Part shown: positions 44,796-53,526 of the stretch, in pieces | Layout: the number at the start of each line of letters is the position of its first letter | Position numbering within the stretch: the stretch's first letter is position 1 | From: Pseudomonadota bacterium | GTDB lineage: Bacteria; Pseudomonadota; Gammaproteobacteria; Burkholderiales; Burkholderiaceae_D | Direction of reading: 5' to 3' | Assembly: GCA_023449275.1 (NCBI GenBank) | Contig: JAEXJM010000065.1 | Coordinates: 1 to 64,000 of the forward strand | DNA: 64,000 nt | Notes under the pieces: model-generated | The model's input: only the letters and a program-made list of their open reading frames with translations | Told to the model about the DNA's origin: nothing | The model's database searches: none | Made by a program: the position numbers and the translations under genes

Positions 44796-45241
44796 ATTTT
44801 CAGCAACTTTCTTGTATTTGAAGTATTAAAAATTCAGATTATTTTTCTGGCACTGAATCAGCTATCCAATCACGATTCAAGAAAAAGACTAACTGAAATT
44901 TTGGGATCATTCATGCCTGAAAAGATATTTCCAAAACAAAAATAAGGCTCAACGAGATACTGGCTCTCTTTTCAATTACCTCTCATAAAATGGAATTTCT
45001 TTTGTGTTGCGCTATTTTACATGTCTGGTCTCCAACTATTATTTTAAAACGTCAACACCTTGAATAAACCTATACTGTCATGGTCATGCACAATATCGTT
45101 ATATAACGAAAGAATCTTTCGAGCCTTGTATTTATACGTACAGTTACTTCATCCTGATTATACAAAGATTTATACTTAACTATAACTGCTGTGCCTGGTA
45201 ATAAAGAAGACCTCGAATATAAATTGAGAGATTCCCCATTC
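44796..45241. promoter_or_regulatory. AT-rich upstream region of the cas operon with a 14-bp palindrome
   Basis: No gene seen. TCGTTATATAACGA at 45096-45109 is a perfect loopless palindrome, 133 bases before the cas1 start chosen here, and could be an operator. TATACT- and TATAAC-like -10 candidates lie at 45172-45185. A GTG at 45191 in the cas1 frame is not preferred as start. Confidence 0.5.
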
Positions 45242-46219
45242 ATGATCAAGACCATGGAACAATTAACCGATCTAAAATCAATCCTCCATTCCAAACGGGC
45301 AAATCTGTTTTACCTCGAACACTGCAGAGTAATACAAAAAGACGGGCGTGTACTCTACCTGACAGAGGCAAAAAACGAGAATCACTACTGGAATATCCCC
45401 ATTGCCAACACAACTGTTATTCTGCTTGGCACAGGTACATCCATTACTCAGGCAGCCATGCGCATGCTTGCTACTGCAGGTGTATTGGTCGGTTTTTGCG
45501 GAGGTGGCGGAACTCCCCTGTTTGCTGGTAGTGAAGTGGAATGGCTCACACCACAAAGTGAATATCGTCCGACTGAATACATTCAGGGCTGGTTATCTTT
45601 CTGGTTTGATGACGCCAAACGCATGGATGTCGCAAAACAGTTTCAATTGTTTCGCATCAAATTCATCCGCAAAGTCTGGAAAAATGATCGTGATCTAAAA
45701 ACGGAAGGATTTGATATTGACGCTCAGGATATTGTACAAGCCCTGACCGTTTTTGAAAGGAAAATCCCTTCTGTACAAAAAGTGGGCGATCTCTTGCTTG
45801 AAGAAGCCAACGTTACCAGGCAACTGTATAAAATCGCGGCAATACGTTGCGATACCCGAAATTTTATCCGCGCTCCTGAACAGAGCGATTTGGCTAATAC
45901 TTTTCTGAACCACGGCAATTATCTGGCATACGGACTGGCAGCGACTACACTCTGGGTACTGGGGATACCGCACGGCTTCGCTGTCATGCACGGCAAGACC
46001 CGTCGCGGTGCACTGGTTTTTGACGTTGCCGACCTGATCAAGGATGCTATTGTCCTTCCCTGGGCTTTTATCTGTGCAAAAGAAGGGATGAAAGAACAGG
46101 AATTCAGACAACAGATCCTTCAGAAATTCACTGAGCACAATGCTCTGGACTTCATGTTCGATTCAGTCAAGAAACAAGCCCTGCATTCATCTGTACAAAT
46201 TGGTGAGACAGTTTCATGA
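45242..46219 (+). CDS. cas1: Type I-F CRISPR integrase Cas1
   Basis: A Cas1 of about 325 residues with the I-F signature: LKSILHSKRANLFYLEHCRVIQKDGRVLYLTEAKNENHYWNIPIANTTVILLGTGTSITQAAMRMLATAGVLVGFCGGGGTPLF. Metal-site residues are visible in LLLEEANVTRQLYK (E), FLNHGNYLAYGLAA (H) and ALVFDVADLIKD (D). It integrates new spacers with the Cas2 domain of the next gene. Start ATG 45242 or 45254; known I-F Cas1 proteins begin a few residues before LKSILHSKRAN. It overlaps cas2-3 by four bases (ATGA). Confidence 0.97.
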   Translation: MIKTMEQLTDLKSILHSKRANLFYLEHCRVIQKDGRVLYLTEAKNENHYWNIPIANTTVILLGTGTSITQAAMRMLATAGVLVGFCGGGGTPLFAGSEVEWLTPQSEYRPTEYIQGWLSFWFDDAKRMDVAKQFQLFRIKFIRKVWKNDRDLKTEGFDIDAQDIVQALTVFERKIPSVQKVGDLLLEEANVTRQLYKIAAIRCDTRNFIRAPEQSDLANTFLNHGNYLAYGLAATTLWVLGIPHGFAVMHGKTRRGALVFDVADLIKDAIVLPWAFICAKEGMKEQEFRQQILQKFTEHNALDFMFDSVKKQALHSSVQIGETVS

Positions 46220-49170
46220 TAGTAACCTTTGTTTCACAGTGCGAGAAGAAAGCCTTGTCCCGTACCCGTCGTGTACTCGATGCTTTTGCCAATCGCATTG
46301 GAAACAATACATGGCAGACGGTTATCACTGAAGACGGTTTAATCGCTGTCAGAAAACTGCTGCGCAAAACTGCTACAAAAAACACAGCTGTGTCATGCCA
46401 CTGGATACGTTCCCGCCGCCGCAGTGAATTACTGTGGATCGTCGGCAATCGACAAAAATTCAATAACGCAGGAATCGTGCCGGTCAACAGTACCCAAAAA
46501 GATGTTTTCATGGATATCACGACAATGAAACCCAAACAAGACGAGTTTTATGCAAACACACATTTCCAGCCTCTAGCCCTACATAGTTTTGCCGTGGGAT
46601 ATATTGCAAGAAAACTGCTGGAACAAACGGTAGATAACGATGACTTTATCCAGCTGGCCAATACCGCTTTTCTGGCAGGCTGTTTACACGATGCAGGGAA
46701 ACTTGAGCCGTCGTTTCAGGATTGGGTAAAAAAAGGCAAACGGAAAGACCCGGACGATGATGGGCAACACATCGATAATTCGACATTCAGCTTCGAAAAA
46801 CATCCCCGTCATAATGAAATTTCCCTTTTTCTGTTCAATCTGTTTGAAAACCAGTGCAAAGGTATCAACAATTCCCTCAAAACTGCCTTGCAACACGCTA
46901 TCTATTGGCATCATGCAAAACCCTACCGCCATAACGATTCATTTACAGGTGTTTGTAAAGCCTATGAAATTCTTCTCAAAAACATTTCACGCGAACAAAC
47001 AGAGAAACTGGTTCAAAATACGTTCCAGCTTTTAAAACGTGTTCATCAAATTGCACATCATTACGATGAATCATTAAACCAGATCGAAAAAAACTGTCCA
47101 TGGACAATCGAATCTTTCGATGAACTCATTGAAGATTTCAGCTACCGTAAAAACGATTCACACTTTCCGGAATTCAAGCATTACACATCCACTGATTCTG
47201 AAACCTTACATCGTGCAATCGCAGCAAACGCGCAGCACAATATTTTGCGTGCTTGCGTCATCAGTGCTGACCGGCTGATTTCATCTTTAAGCGCAAACGA
47301 GCTATCTGAATACATCAGCGAGAATCGGCTGGATGAATTAATTGAAAACAGGCAAGAAGAATCCACTGGCCTATCCAGTCATCTGGCGGATGCCCTGACC
47401 TGTTTTCCTGATAGTGAACGTACCCGAAAACAGGCGGAAGTGGCCCGAAAACTGGCTGAAATTGACGACATCGCCGTTCTGGCAGGTGCTGCAGGATGCG
47501 GAAAAACAAAAATTGCACTGGAATGGGCGAAACTCAAAAATGCGCAAAAAATTATCTGGATATGTCCCCGTGTACAGGTGTGTCAGGGAATTTTTGAGGA
47601 GCTGACGACAGAATACATGCCCGATGCCCGAATAGAAATATTGACCGGGGAATTCAAATATACCGATAACTGGGACAAGCCGACACCTGAAAAAGATTAC
47701 TTTTCAGGTGACATCATCGTGACAACAATTGACCAAATTCTCGGATCTATTGTCACCCATACCAAAGTAAACAGCCTGTTACCATTCATGAATGCCCATG
47801 TGGTCTTTGATGAATACCACGAATATATTGGCATGGAAATTTTCAATCTTCTGTTTGCCGAACTCGTCGCAAACAAACAGATGCGAACGAAAGGAAATAA
47901 AAACACCCTCCTCATTTCCGCCACGCCCCATTACCTGTATCTTGAAAAAGTTCTGAATATCGATACGACTTACGATGTTGTTGAGATGCCATCTTTTAAC
48001 CCGAGCCAATACAAAATTGAATTCTGTGAATTTGATGAAAACGACAAACTGAATAGTCCTTTCTATCAGGAATATGCAGACAACACCTTTATCATTAGCA
48101 ATACGGCACAAACAGCCCAATTAGGCTTCATATACCGCCAGAAAAACGAAAAAAGTGTCTTGTTTCACTCAAAATTCAAAAGAAGTGACAAAAAATACTG
48201 GTTTAACGAGGTTTACGAATCTTTCAAGAAAAACGGTACTCGCAAATATGACGTCCTGAGAAGTGGCCCGATCGTTCAGGCATCCCTCAACATCAGTTGT
48301 GACCATATGGTCAGCGAAATGAGTCATCCGGAAAATTTCCTCCAGCGTCTGGGGAGGCTCGACCGCTTTGGTGAAAATACCCGGACCAATATCCTGAAAA
48401 TCGCCATCACCGACAGCATCAAACGAGGAAAACGAACCGATTCCTCCTCCCGGTTCCTTAAAAAACTTCATGGATTGCAATCGACAAAAGCATGGTACGA
48501 GTACCTGACAGAGAAACTGGAAGGCAGGACATTTACCTTGCCTGAAATATATCGGCTTTACAAAGCGTTTTATAGCGATGAGACGATCAAATCCATCATC
48601 AGCCAGGATCTTGAGGACGCATTGAAAAGCAGCATTCCGTTAATCAAAAATAAGGTCAGTGAACCGACCCGTTTCATCAAAACAAAAACGGCAGAACGAA
48701 AAACAAAAATCAGTAAAAATTCGCTGCGTGGTGACAATCGATTTGTACAACTGGCTCAACTTGACGTCAACGATTACCATCATCCCATCTTTATCAATGA
48801 ATATGCATACCGTCCTCCTTTGAATAATTCGGACGAAGTCGACAACCTGACCGAATCCCTTTCACTGATTCAAGACCTGGGATTAATCGATTTCATCGCC
48901 CAGAAACACGGGAGAATTGATAATGCCCATCCTGTCAAAGATATTCCCGAGAAAAAAATGTCTGTACGAAAAAAAATTCTTGAAAATTATTCAAGAGATG
49001 CCGATTTTCCCCTGTATTTAAGTTATACCGAAGATGATTTGAATAAAATCGAAGGCTCATCCACCCGTCATAGCGAAGCCATCTACTATGCCTTTTGCGA
49101 TAAACAGCCGGTAGGCGCTATCGCACTGAAAACCATTTCCACCCTGACCCCTAACCAAACCGAGGAGTAA
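46216..49170 (+). CDS. cas3: Cas2-Cas3 fusion nuclease-helicase of type I-F
   Basis: A 984-residue fusion typical of type I-F. Residues 1 to about 95 are the Cas2 domain (MIVTFVSQCEKKALSRTRRVLDAF...). An HD nuclease domain follows (ALHSFAVGYIARKL, LAGCLHDAGKLEPSFQ with H158-D159; WHHAKPYRHND). The superfamily 2 helicase has Walker A GAAGCGKT (424-431), Walker B DEYH (532-535), motif III LISATPHY and motif VI region FLQRLGRLDRFG. It degrades the target after recruitment by the effector complex and serves adaptation with Cas1. All catalytic motifs look intact. Confidence 0.97.
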   Translation: MIVTFVSQCEKKALSRTRRVLDAFANRIGNNTWQTVITEDGLIAVRKLLRKTATKNTAVSCHWIRSRRRSELLWIVGNRQKFNNAGIVPVNSTQKDVFMDITTMKPKQDEFYANTHFQPLALHSFAVGYIARKLLEQTVDNDDFIQLANTAFLAGCLHDAGKLEPSFQDWVKKGKRKDPDDDGQHIDNSTFSFEKHPRHNEISLFLFNLFENQCKGINNSLKTALQHAIYWHHAKPYRHNDSFTGVCKAYEILLKNISREQTEKLVQNTFQLLKRVHQIAHHYDESLNQIEKNCPWTIESFDELIEDFSYRKNDSHFPEFKHYTSTDSETLHRAIAANAQHNILRACVISADRLISSLSANELSEYISENRLDELIENRQEESTGLSSHLADALTCFPDSERTRKQAEVARKLAEIDDIAVLAGAAGCGKTKIALEWAKLKNAQKIIWICPRVQVCQGIFEELTTEYMPDARIEILTGEFKYTDNWDKPTPEKDYFSGDIIVTTIDQILGSIVTHTKVNSLLPFMNAHVVFDEYHEYIGMEIFNLLFAELVANKQMRTKGNKNTLLISATPHYLYLEKVLNIDTTYDVVEMPSFNPSQYKIEFCEFDENDKLNSPFYQEYADNTFIISNTAQTAQLGFIYRQKNEKSVLFHSKFKRSDKKYWFNEVYESFKKNGTRKYDVLRSGPIVQASLNISCDHMVSEMSHPENFLQRLGRLDRFGENTRTNILKIAITDSIKRGKRTDSSSRFLKKLHGLQSTKAWYEYLTEKLEGRTFTLPEIYRLYKAFYSDETIKSIISQDLEDALKSSIPLIKNKVSEPTRFIKTKTAERKTKISKNSLRGDNRFVQLAQLDVNDYHHPIFINEYAYRPPLNNSDEVDNLTESLSLIQDLGLIDFIAQKHGRIDNAHPVKDIPEKKMSVRKKILENYSRDADFPLYLSYTEDDLNKIEGSSTRHSEAIYYAFCDKQPVGAIALKTISTLTPNQTEE

Positions 49171-49173
49171 ATC

Positions 49174-50148
49174 ATGTCAAACAAAGTAACCGGTATCAAA
49201 AGCGTCGATTTCAAAATTACGGCCTCAGGCTATGGCGTTGTCAACTGGAATGGCCCAACCACCCTGCAAAGCGATGGTCGCATCATTGACAACCACACCA
49301 TGCCTAAACTGCGTGGCTACTCCAACTTGACAGGCAAGGAATCGGAAAAAGGTTACAAGCTGAAAAAAGACCCATCGGAGATAAACTTCAGGGAAACCCC
49401 CATGTATATCAGCCAAAACTGCATCAGACATCATCTCTTCAGGGATCATGCGTTCGATTTGCATTATGCCAACGATAAAAACCTGGTCAATGTTCTTGCA
49501 TCGATAACCGGTTTGATTCGTGGATATGTTGTTCCGTCCAGCCAATGCAAGCGCACAAGTCCGTTACTAATCACGGATTTTGTCGATCAGCTCGGCAATG
49601 GCAATTTTGAACAGATGGGCCGTTCTGGAACGAAAGAAAAAGAAGTGAATAAAAAGGGAGAGGAAGCCAGCAACTCCTTCTTTTCCAAAACAACCTTTGG
49701 AGAAACTGAATACATTGCCTATGGATCAATCAGCATCGAGCAATTACAATTTATTTCACTGGACAAAAAATTCGACCGGGCATCCATGATCATCAAGGAA
49801 GGCGATGGTGAAAAAATTGCTGCACAGGTTCAGGACTACATCAAAAGTCTGGATTCCGCCCGTGAACCCAAAGCTATCTTTCATACAAACTACGTCAGAA
49901 AAGGCACCATCTTTAACGAAGGTGAGGTCGGCATTTTATTGGATGACACTGCAATCGATATTCTCGTTAATGAAACACTGAACATGCTTCGTGACCTGTC
50001 CATCAAACAGGCCAAAGGCTATATGTACGTCGAGGAAGTGGAAGTCGACTATAACGACAGCAACAGGATGATGCGCATCAAACGCCACCCGGATCAGGCC
50101 AGTCCTGAACCTCAAACCGGCTATGCCGTCTATTTTGAAGCGAAATAA
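49174..50148 (+). CDS. cas7fv: Cas7fv backbone subunit of type I-F2 (I-Fv)
   Basis: A 324-residue protein starting [32 protein letters not shown] and containing [48 protein letters not shown] and [31 protein letters not shown]. This matches Cas7fv of the minimal Shewanella putrefaciens I-Fv complex, where it forms the crRNA-binding filament. GAGGAG precedes the ATG, 3 bases after cas2-3. No Cas8f (Csy1) gene is present, as expected for I-F2. Confidence 0.95.
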   Translation: MSNKVTGIKSVDFKITASGYGVVNWNGPTTLQSDGRIIDNHTMPKLRGYSNLTGKESEKGYKLKKDPSEINFRETPMYISQNCIRHHLFRDHAFDLHYANDKNLVNVLASITGLIRGYVVPSSQCKRTSPLLITDFVDQLGNGNFEQMGRSGTKEKEVNKKGEEASNSFFSKTTFGETEYIAYGSISIEQLQFISLDKKFDRASMIIKEGDGEKIAAQVQDYIKSLDSAREPKAIFHTNYVRKGTIFNEGEVGILLDDTAIDILVNETLNMLRDLSIKQAKGYMYVEEVEVDYNDSNRMMRIKRHPDQASPEPQTGYAVYFEAK

Positions 50149-50160
50149 CGAGGTGCATTC

Positions 50161-51189
50161 ATGCGAATAACCATCGAATATGAATCATCCTGGCGAAACT
50201 CGTTTCTGGATGGTTCGAATAATGAACCCTTACCTAAAAAGGGACGCAACTTCATCGGCTCCATGACAGCTCTCGGAAAAGAAGGAAACTTCAAAACACA
50301 GGCAGTCACCAAAGACACCGTCATGGGCATCCTGAACCGCCTGATTGGCGATCAGAGAAAACTGTATCAGGCACGGCAGGACAGCAATTATTATTTCAAG
50401 GACATAGAAAATATATTAAAAGAAGAAGATATTGTCGATCAATCCCGACCACACAACGAAATCGTTTATTTGCGCAATATATCGGGCAGTACGGATCAGA
50501 ATGCCTTTACTGGCATGATTAAATCAGGCGATCCGGCCTTCAATTCGGATTTTTCCTCAAAACTGTGGGGTATCTTGTGGCTTGATCTTGAGAAGGTGAT
50601 GGATTTCATACTGGATGAAAATTTCGAAGTGGATATCCATACTGATCTAAACCCGCTCAATGTCATTGAAAAACTCGAAAATATCTTTAGTGAAAAAGCG
50701 ATCGATGTTATCGGAAAGGTCCAAGCCTGTCTGGAGACATTCCACAGAATCTTTCCCGACATTGACTATAAATTGACAGCAAAAAACCAATTTTCACCAA
50801 TCAGTCTGTATACCTCCGCTTTATATATTCAGATCCAACGTCTGGGTAAAAAATATGATTTGAGCATGGCCCTCACAAAATCCGGAGGATTAAGTGGCAT
50901 ATCCAAACGTGGTTTCACCAAAAAAGACTTTATGGATCGCTATACCACCGGTAAAAAGAAACTTATCTGGGGAAATCCGTATATCCTGAAAGAAAGAAAA
51001 AAAGGAGAAGGAGAAATTTCCCATCCCTTGACCAAGGCCAATGGCACACTTGAAATCAATCTCAACATCTCCAGAGATCGTGCCATGGATCTCGAACAGA
51101 AAATCCTTGACGCAGGAGTATCTTCCTTTTATCTGGGCAAAAAGGGACTTGCCTATGTCACCAGTATCGATACAAGAGAGAACCCATGA
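50161..51189 (+). CDS. cas5fv: Cas5fv subunit of type I-F2 (I-Fv)
   Basis: A 342-residue protein starting MRITIEYESSWRNSFLDGSNNEPLPKKGRNFIGSMTALGKEGNF. By position (between cas7fv and cas6f) and this N-terminus it is Cas5fv. In the I-Fv structure Cas5fv caps the 5' crRNA end and, through an inserted helical domain, takes over PAM recognition normally done by Cas8f. The middle part here (residues about 90-230, helical and acidic) is consistent with that insertion. Its stop overlaps the cas6f start (ATGA). Confidence 0.92.
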   Translation: MRITIEYESSWRNSFLDGSNNEPLPKKGRNFIGSMTALGKEGNFKTQAVTKDTVMGILNRLIGDQRKLYQARQDSNYYFKDIENILKEEDIVDQSRPHNEIVYLRNISGSTDQNAFTGMIKSGDPAFNSDFSSKLWGILWLDLEKVMDFILDENFEVDIHTDLNPLNVIEKLENIFSEKAIDVIGKVQACLETFHRIFPDIDYKLTAKNQFSPISLYTSALYIQIQRLGKKYDLSMALTKSGGLSGISKRGFTKKDFMDRYTTGKKKLIWGNPYILKERKKGEGEISHPLTKANGTLEINLNISRDRAMDLEQKILDAGVSSFYLGKKGLAYVTSIDTRENP

Positions 51190-51779
51190 AACATTATATT
51201 GAAATCACATTGACTGGCACCCCTGATTTCCCCATGTATCACTTATGGTCCAGACTGTATACCCAACTGCATCTGGTTCTGGTAGAAAACATGGATGCTG
51301 TCAATCAGGTAAACATAGGCGTATCTTTTCCAGAATACTACTATCATAAAGAAAAAGGTATAGGTTTGCTGGGAACAAAATTGCGTCTGTTTGCGCAAGA
51401 TGAAACGACGCTGCAGAAAATCGACATTCACAAATGGCTTTCGCGTTTAAAAAATTGTATTCACATTGACCCAATTCGCACAGTCCCCTTAAATAATATT
51501 ACTGGTTACGCGATATTCAGCAGAAAACATATAAAGACCAATGCAGAACGCCTTGCACGGCGCCAAATAAAAAGACATCCAGATTTATCTTTCAATGAAG
51601 CCGTGCAGCACTATCAAAAAACAATAACAACAACACATTTGCCTTACGTACAAATTGAAAGCTTGACCAATGGCCACGCATTCAAATTATTTATTGAAAA
51701 AAAACAAGCACTAACTGAAAACCTGAAGTCCTTTACCACTTATGGATTGAGTACTGAAGCAACTATCCCAGAATTTTAA
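51186..51779 (+). CDS. cas6f: Cas6f (Csy4) crRNA endoribonuclease
   Basis: A 197-residue Cas6f that cuts pre-crRNA at the base of the repeat stem-loop. Catalytic H29 is at the same number as in P. aeruginosa Csy4 (LYTQLHLVLVEN), and the conserved serine (ESLTNG) and TTYGLS tyrosine are present. The arginine helix is NAERLARRQIKRHPDLS. Where Csy4 has R102 and Q104, which read G20 and A19 of the RNA stem, this protein has R113 and H115 (FSRKHIKTN). The Gln-to-His change is notable because the two arrays in this window differ at stem position 19. Confidence 0.95.
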   Translation: MKHYIEITLTGTPDFPMYHLWSRLYTQLHLVLVENMDAVNQVNIGVSFPEYYYHKEKGIGLLGTKLRLFAQDETTLQKIDIHKWLSRLKNCIHIDPIRTVPLNNITGYAIFSRKHIKTNAERLARRQIKRHPDLSFNEAVQHYQKTITTTHLPYVQIESLTNGHAFKLFIEKKQALTENLKSFTTYGLSTEATIPEF

Positions 51780-51908
51780 CCCAATTTTTTACAGCTCTTA
51801 AACAACTCAATAAAATCAATAAGTTATAAAAACATCTAAAATTTGGGTTAATTGATTATCTTTAATCCAAGTTTTTGTTATAACTATATTTTTTTCTTTT
51901 TATATACA
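51780..51908 (+). promoter_or_regulatory. Leader of CRISPR array 2
   Basis: A very AT-rich 129-base segment between cas6f and the first repeat. It contains an inverted repeat TTAACCCAA (51777) / TTGGGTTAA (51842) and ends in a T-rich run before the first repeat. Degeneration of the last repeat at the other end agrees with this being the leader side. Confidence 0.75.
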
Positions 51909-52956
51909 GTTCACTGCCGCATAGGCAGCTTAGAAGCACATATTCTTCAAATTTTTTTGGGAAGATCAGTTCACTGCCGCATAGGCAGCTTAGAAGTGAA
52001 AGACTGATTGACTTCGCGGCCTTCCATTGTTCACTGCCGCATAGGCAGCTTAGAAGATAGACAAACAACACAGGGAGTTAAAAATGAAGTTCACTGCCGC
52101 ATAGGCAGCTTAGAAGTCGCTTCTTTGATCAGCTGCGAAGTGGAAAGAGTTCACTGCCGCATAGGCAGCTTAGAAGGTAATTACTCCTGCCGTTTTACCG
52201 AGCATGACGTTCACTGCCGCATAGGCAGCTTAGAAGTTGTGAATGAGCGAAAAAAATCATTGCAAGACGTTCACTGCCGCATAGGCAGCTTAGAAGATGT
52301 TATCCGCATCTAATGAAATATCGTTATAGTTCACTGCCGCATAGGCAGCTTAGAAGACGGGCAATCCTGCTTCGTCCCTGAACGTTTCGTTCACTGCCGC
52401 ATAGGCAGCTTAGAAGAGTCAACAAAATCATCGGATTTTATACTATCGGTTCACTGCCGCATAGGCAGCTTAGAAGGAACGTTCAATCTGGTCATATGCT
52501 CCAGAGTTGTTCACTGCCGCATAGGCAGCTTAGAAGTTATTGAGGCGGTATATTTTACCGCATGAACGGTTCACTGCCGCATAGGCAGCTTAGAAGGACA
52601 GATGAGGTGCAATGGGCACTTTCCGAAGGTTCACTGCCGCATAGGCAGCTTAGAAGGTCTTTATAAAACATCCCCTCTGGTTGAGGAAGTTCACTGCCGC
52701 ATAGGCAGCTTAGAAGTTCAATATTCGGCAGCCCTGCTTCGATATACTGTTCACTGCCGCATAGGCAGCTTAGAAGTTGATGTCAACTCGTTTTACCCTG
52801 CATTAATGGTTCACTGCCGCATAGGCAGCTTAGAAGACGATAGACACGCTCTATGGAAAAGTGGAGATGTTCACTGCCGCATAGGCAGCTTAGAAGAATA
52901 CGCGGATAATCAAGCGCGGTTTCTGGTGATTCACTGCCGTATAGGTAGCCTAGTTT
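51909..52956 (+). CRISPR. CRISPR array 2, 18 repeats, type I-F repeat
   Basis: Eighteen 28-base repeats with an exact 60-base period and 17 spacers of 32 bases. The repeat starts GTTCACTGCCGC and has stem CTGCC / GGCAG with loop GCATA, the canonical type I-F hairpin, and ends CTTAGAAG. The first 17 copies are identical; the last (52929) has several changes, marking the trailer. It lies directly downstream of the I-F2 cas operon. Confidence 0.98.
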
Positions 52957-53016
52957 TTAAAAACCTTCAAATTTTTTATATCGCTACCCTGATTCATCAT
53001 ATTATAAAAATTCGAT

Positions 53017-53397
53017 TCAGTCCGGCGGCGTCATCGAACAATTGACTTTTTTGCCCTGTCCTTCCAGATAGCCCGTTCCCCAATAGTACATGGATTCAAG
53101 CACCGGCCGGATGCTCCGGCCGAAATCGGTCAGCGAATATTCCACTTTCGGAGGAACGACCGGGAAAACCTCCCGCCGGATCAGGCCATCCGTTTCCAGT
53201 TCACGCAACTGTTGCGTCAGCATCTTTGGCGTGGCGCAAGGCACTTCTTTTCCGAGCTGCGAAAATCGGAGCGTCCCGGAAGTCAGTTTCCACAGAATCA
53301 GCGATTTGTATTTGCCGCCGATCAGGCGGATCGTCGCCTCGACCGGGCAATGTGTCTCGATGGGCGTGCAACATGAGGCCGTATGGTTTTCTTTCAT
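53017..53397 (-). CDS. HxlR-family transcriptional regulator
   Basis: A 126-residue HxlR winged-helix regulator: CPVEATIRLIGGKYKSLILWKLTSGTLRFSQLGKEVPCATPKMLTQQLRELETDGLIRREVFPVVPPKVEYSLTDFGRSI. Cysteines at C9, C10 and C17 near the N-terminus are typical of thiol- or electrophile-sensing members such as HypR/YodB. It is divergent from the copper ATPase gene, with a dyad in the shared promoter region, so it probably regulates copA and itself. Confidence 0.92.
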   Translation of the reverse strand: MKENHTASCCTPIETHCPVEATIRLIGGKYKSLILWKLTSGTLRFSQLGKEVPCATPKMLTQQLRELETDGLIRREVFPVVPPKVEYSLTDFGRSIRPVLESMYYWGTGYLEGQGKKVNCSMTPPD

Positions 53398-53412
53398 GAC
53401 GATTCAGTATCC

Positions 53413-53434
53413 TTTTGGGTACTATATACCAAAA
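53413..53434. promoter_or_regulatory. Dyad in the hxlR-copA intergenic region
   Basis: TTTTGG (53413-53418) and CCAAAA (53429-53434) flank GTACTATATA, giving an imperfect dyad with GGTA...TACC-like centre, resembling HxlR-family operators. It lies just upstream of the copA -35 box. Confidence 0.5.
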
Positions 53435-53444
53435 AAGTGCATTC

Positions 53445-53472
53445 TTGCGGAATATATATTAACAGATACAAT
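53445..53472 (+). promoter_or_regulatory. copA promoter, TTGCGG-16-TACAAT
   Basis: TTGCGG (53445-53450) and TACAAT (53467-53472), 55 bases upstream of the copA start and next to the dyad. Confidence 0.55.
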
Positions 53473-53526
53473 TATATCGACATGAACGGATCATTGAAAA
53501 CACCTGCCTGAACACGGGAGGACACC

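Noticed and set aside
51909..52956. Repetitive frames such as VHCRIGSLE...
   Set aside because: Same artefact in CRISPR array 2.
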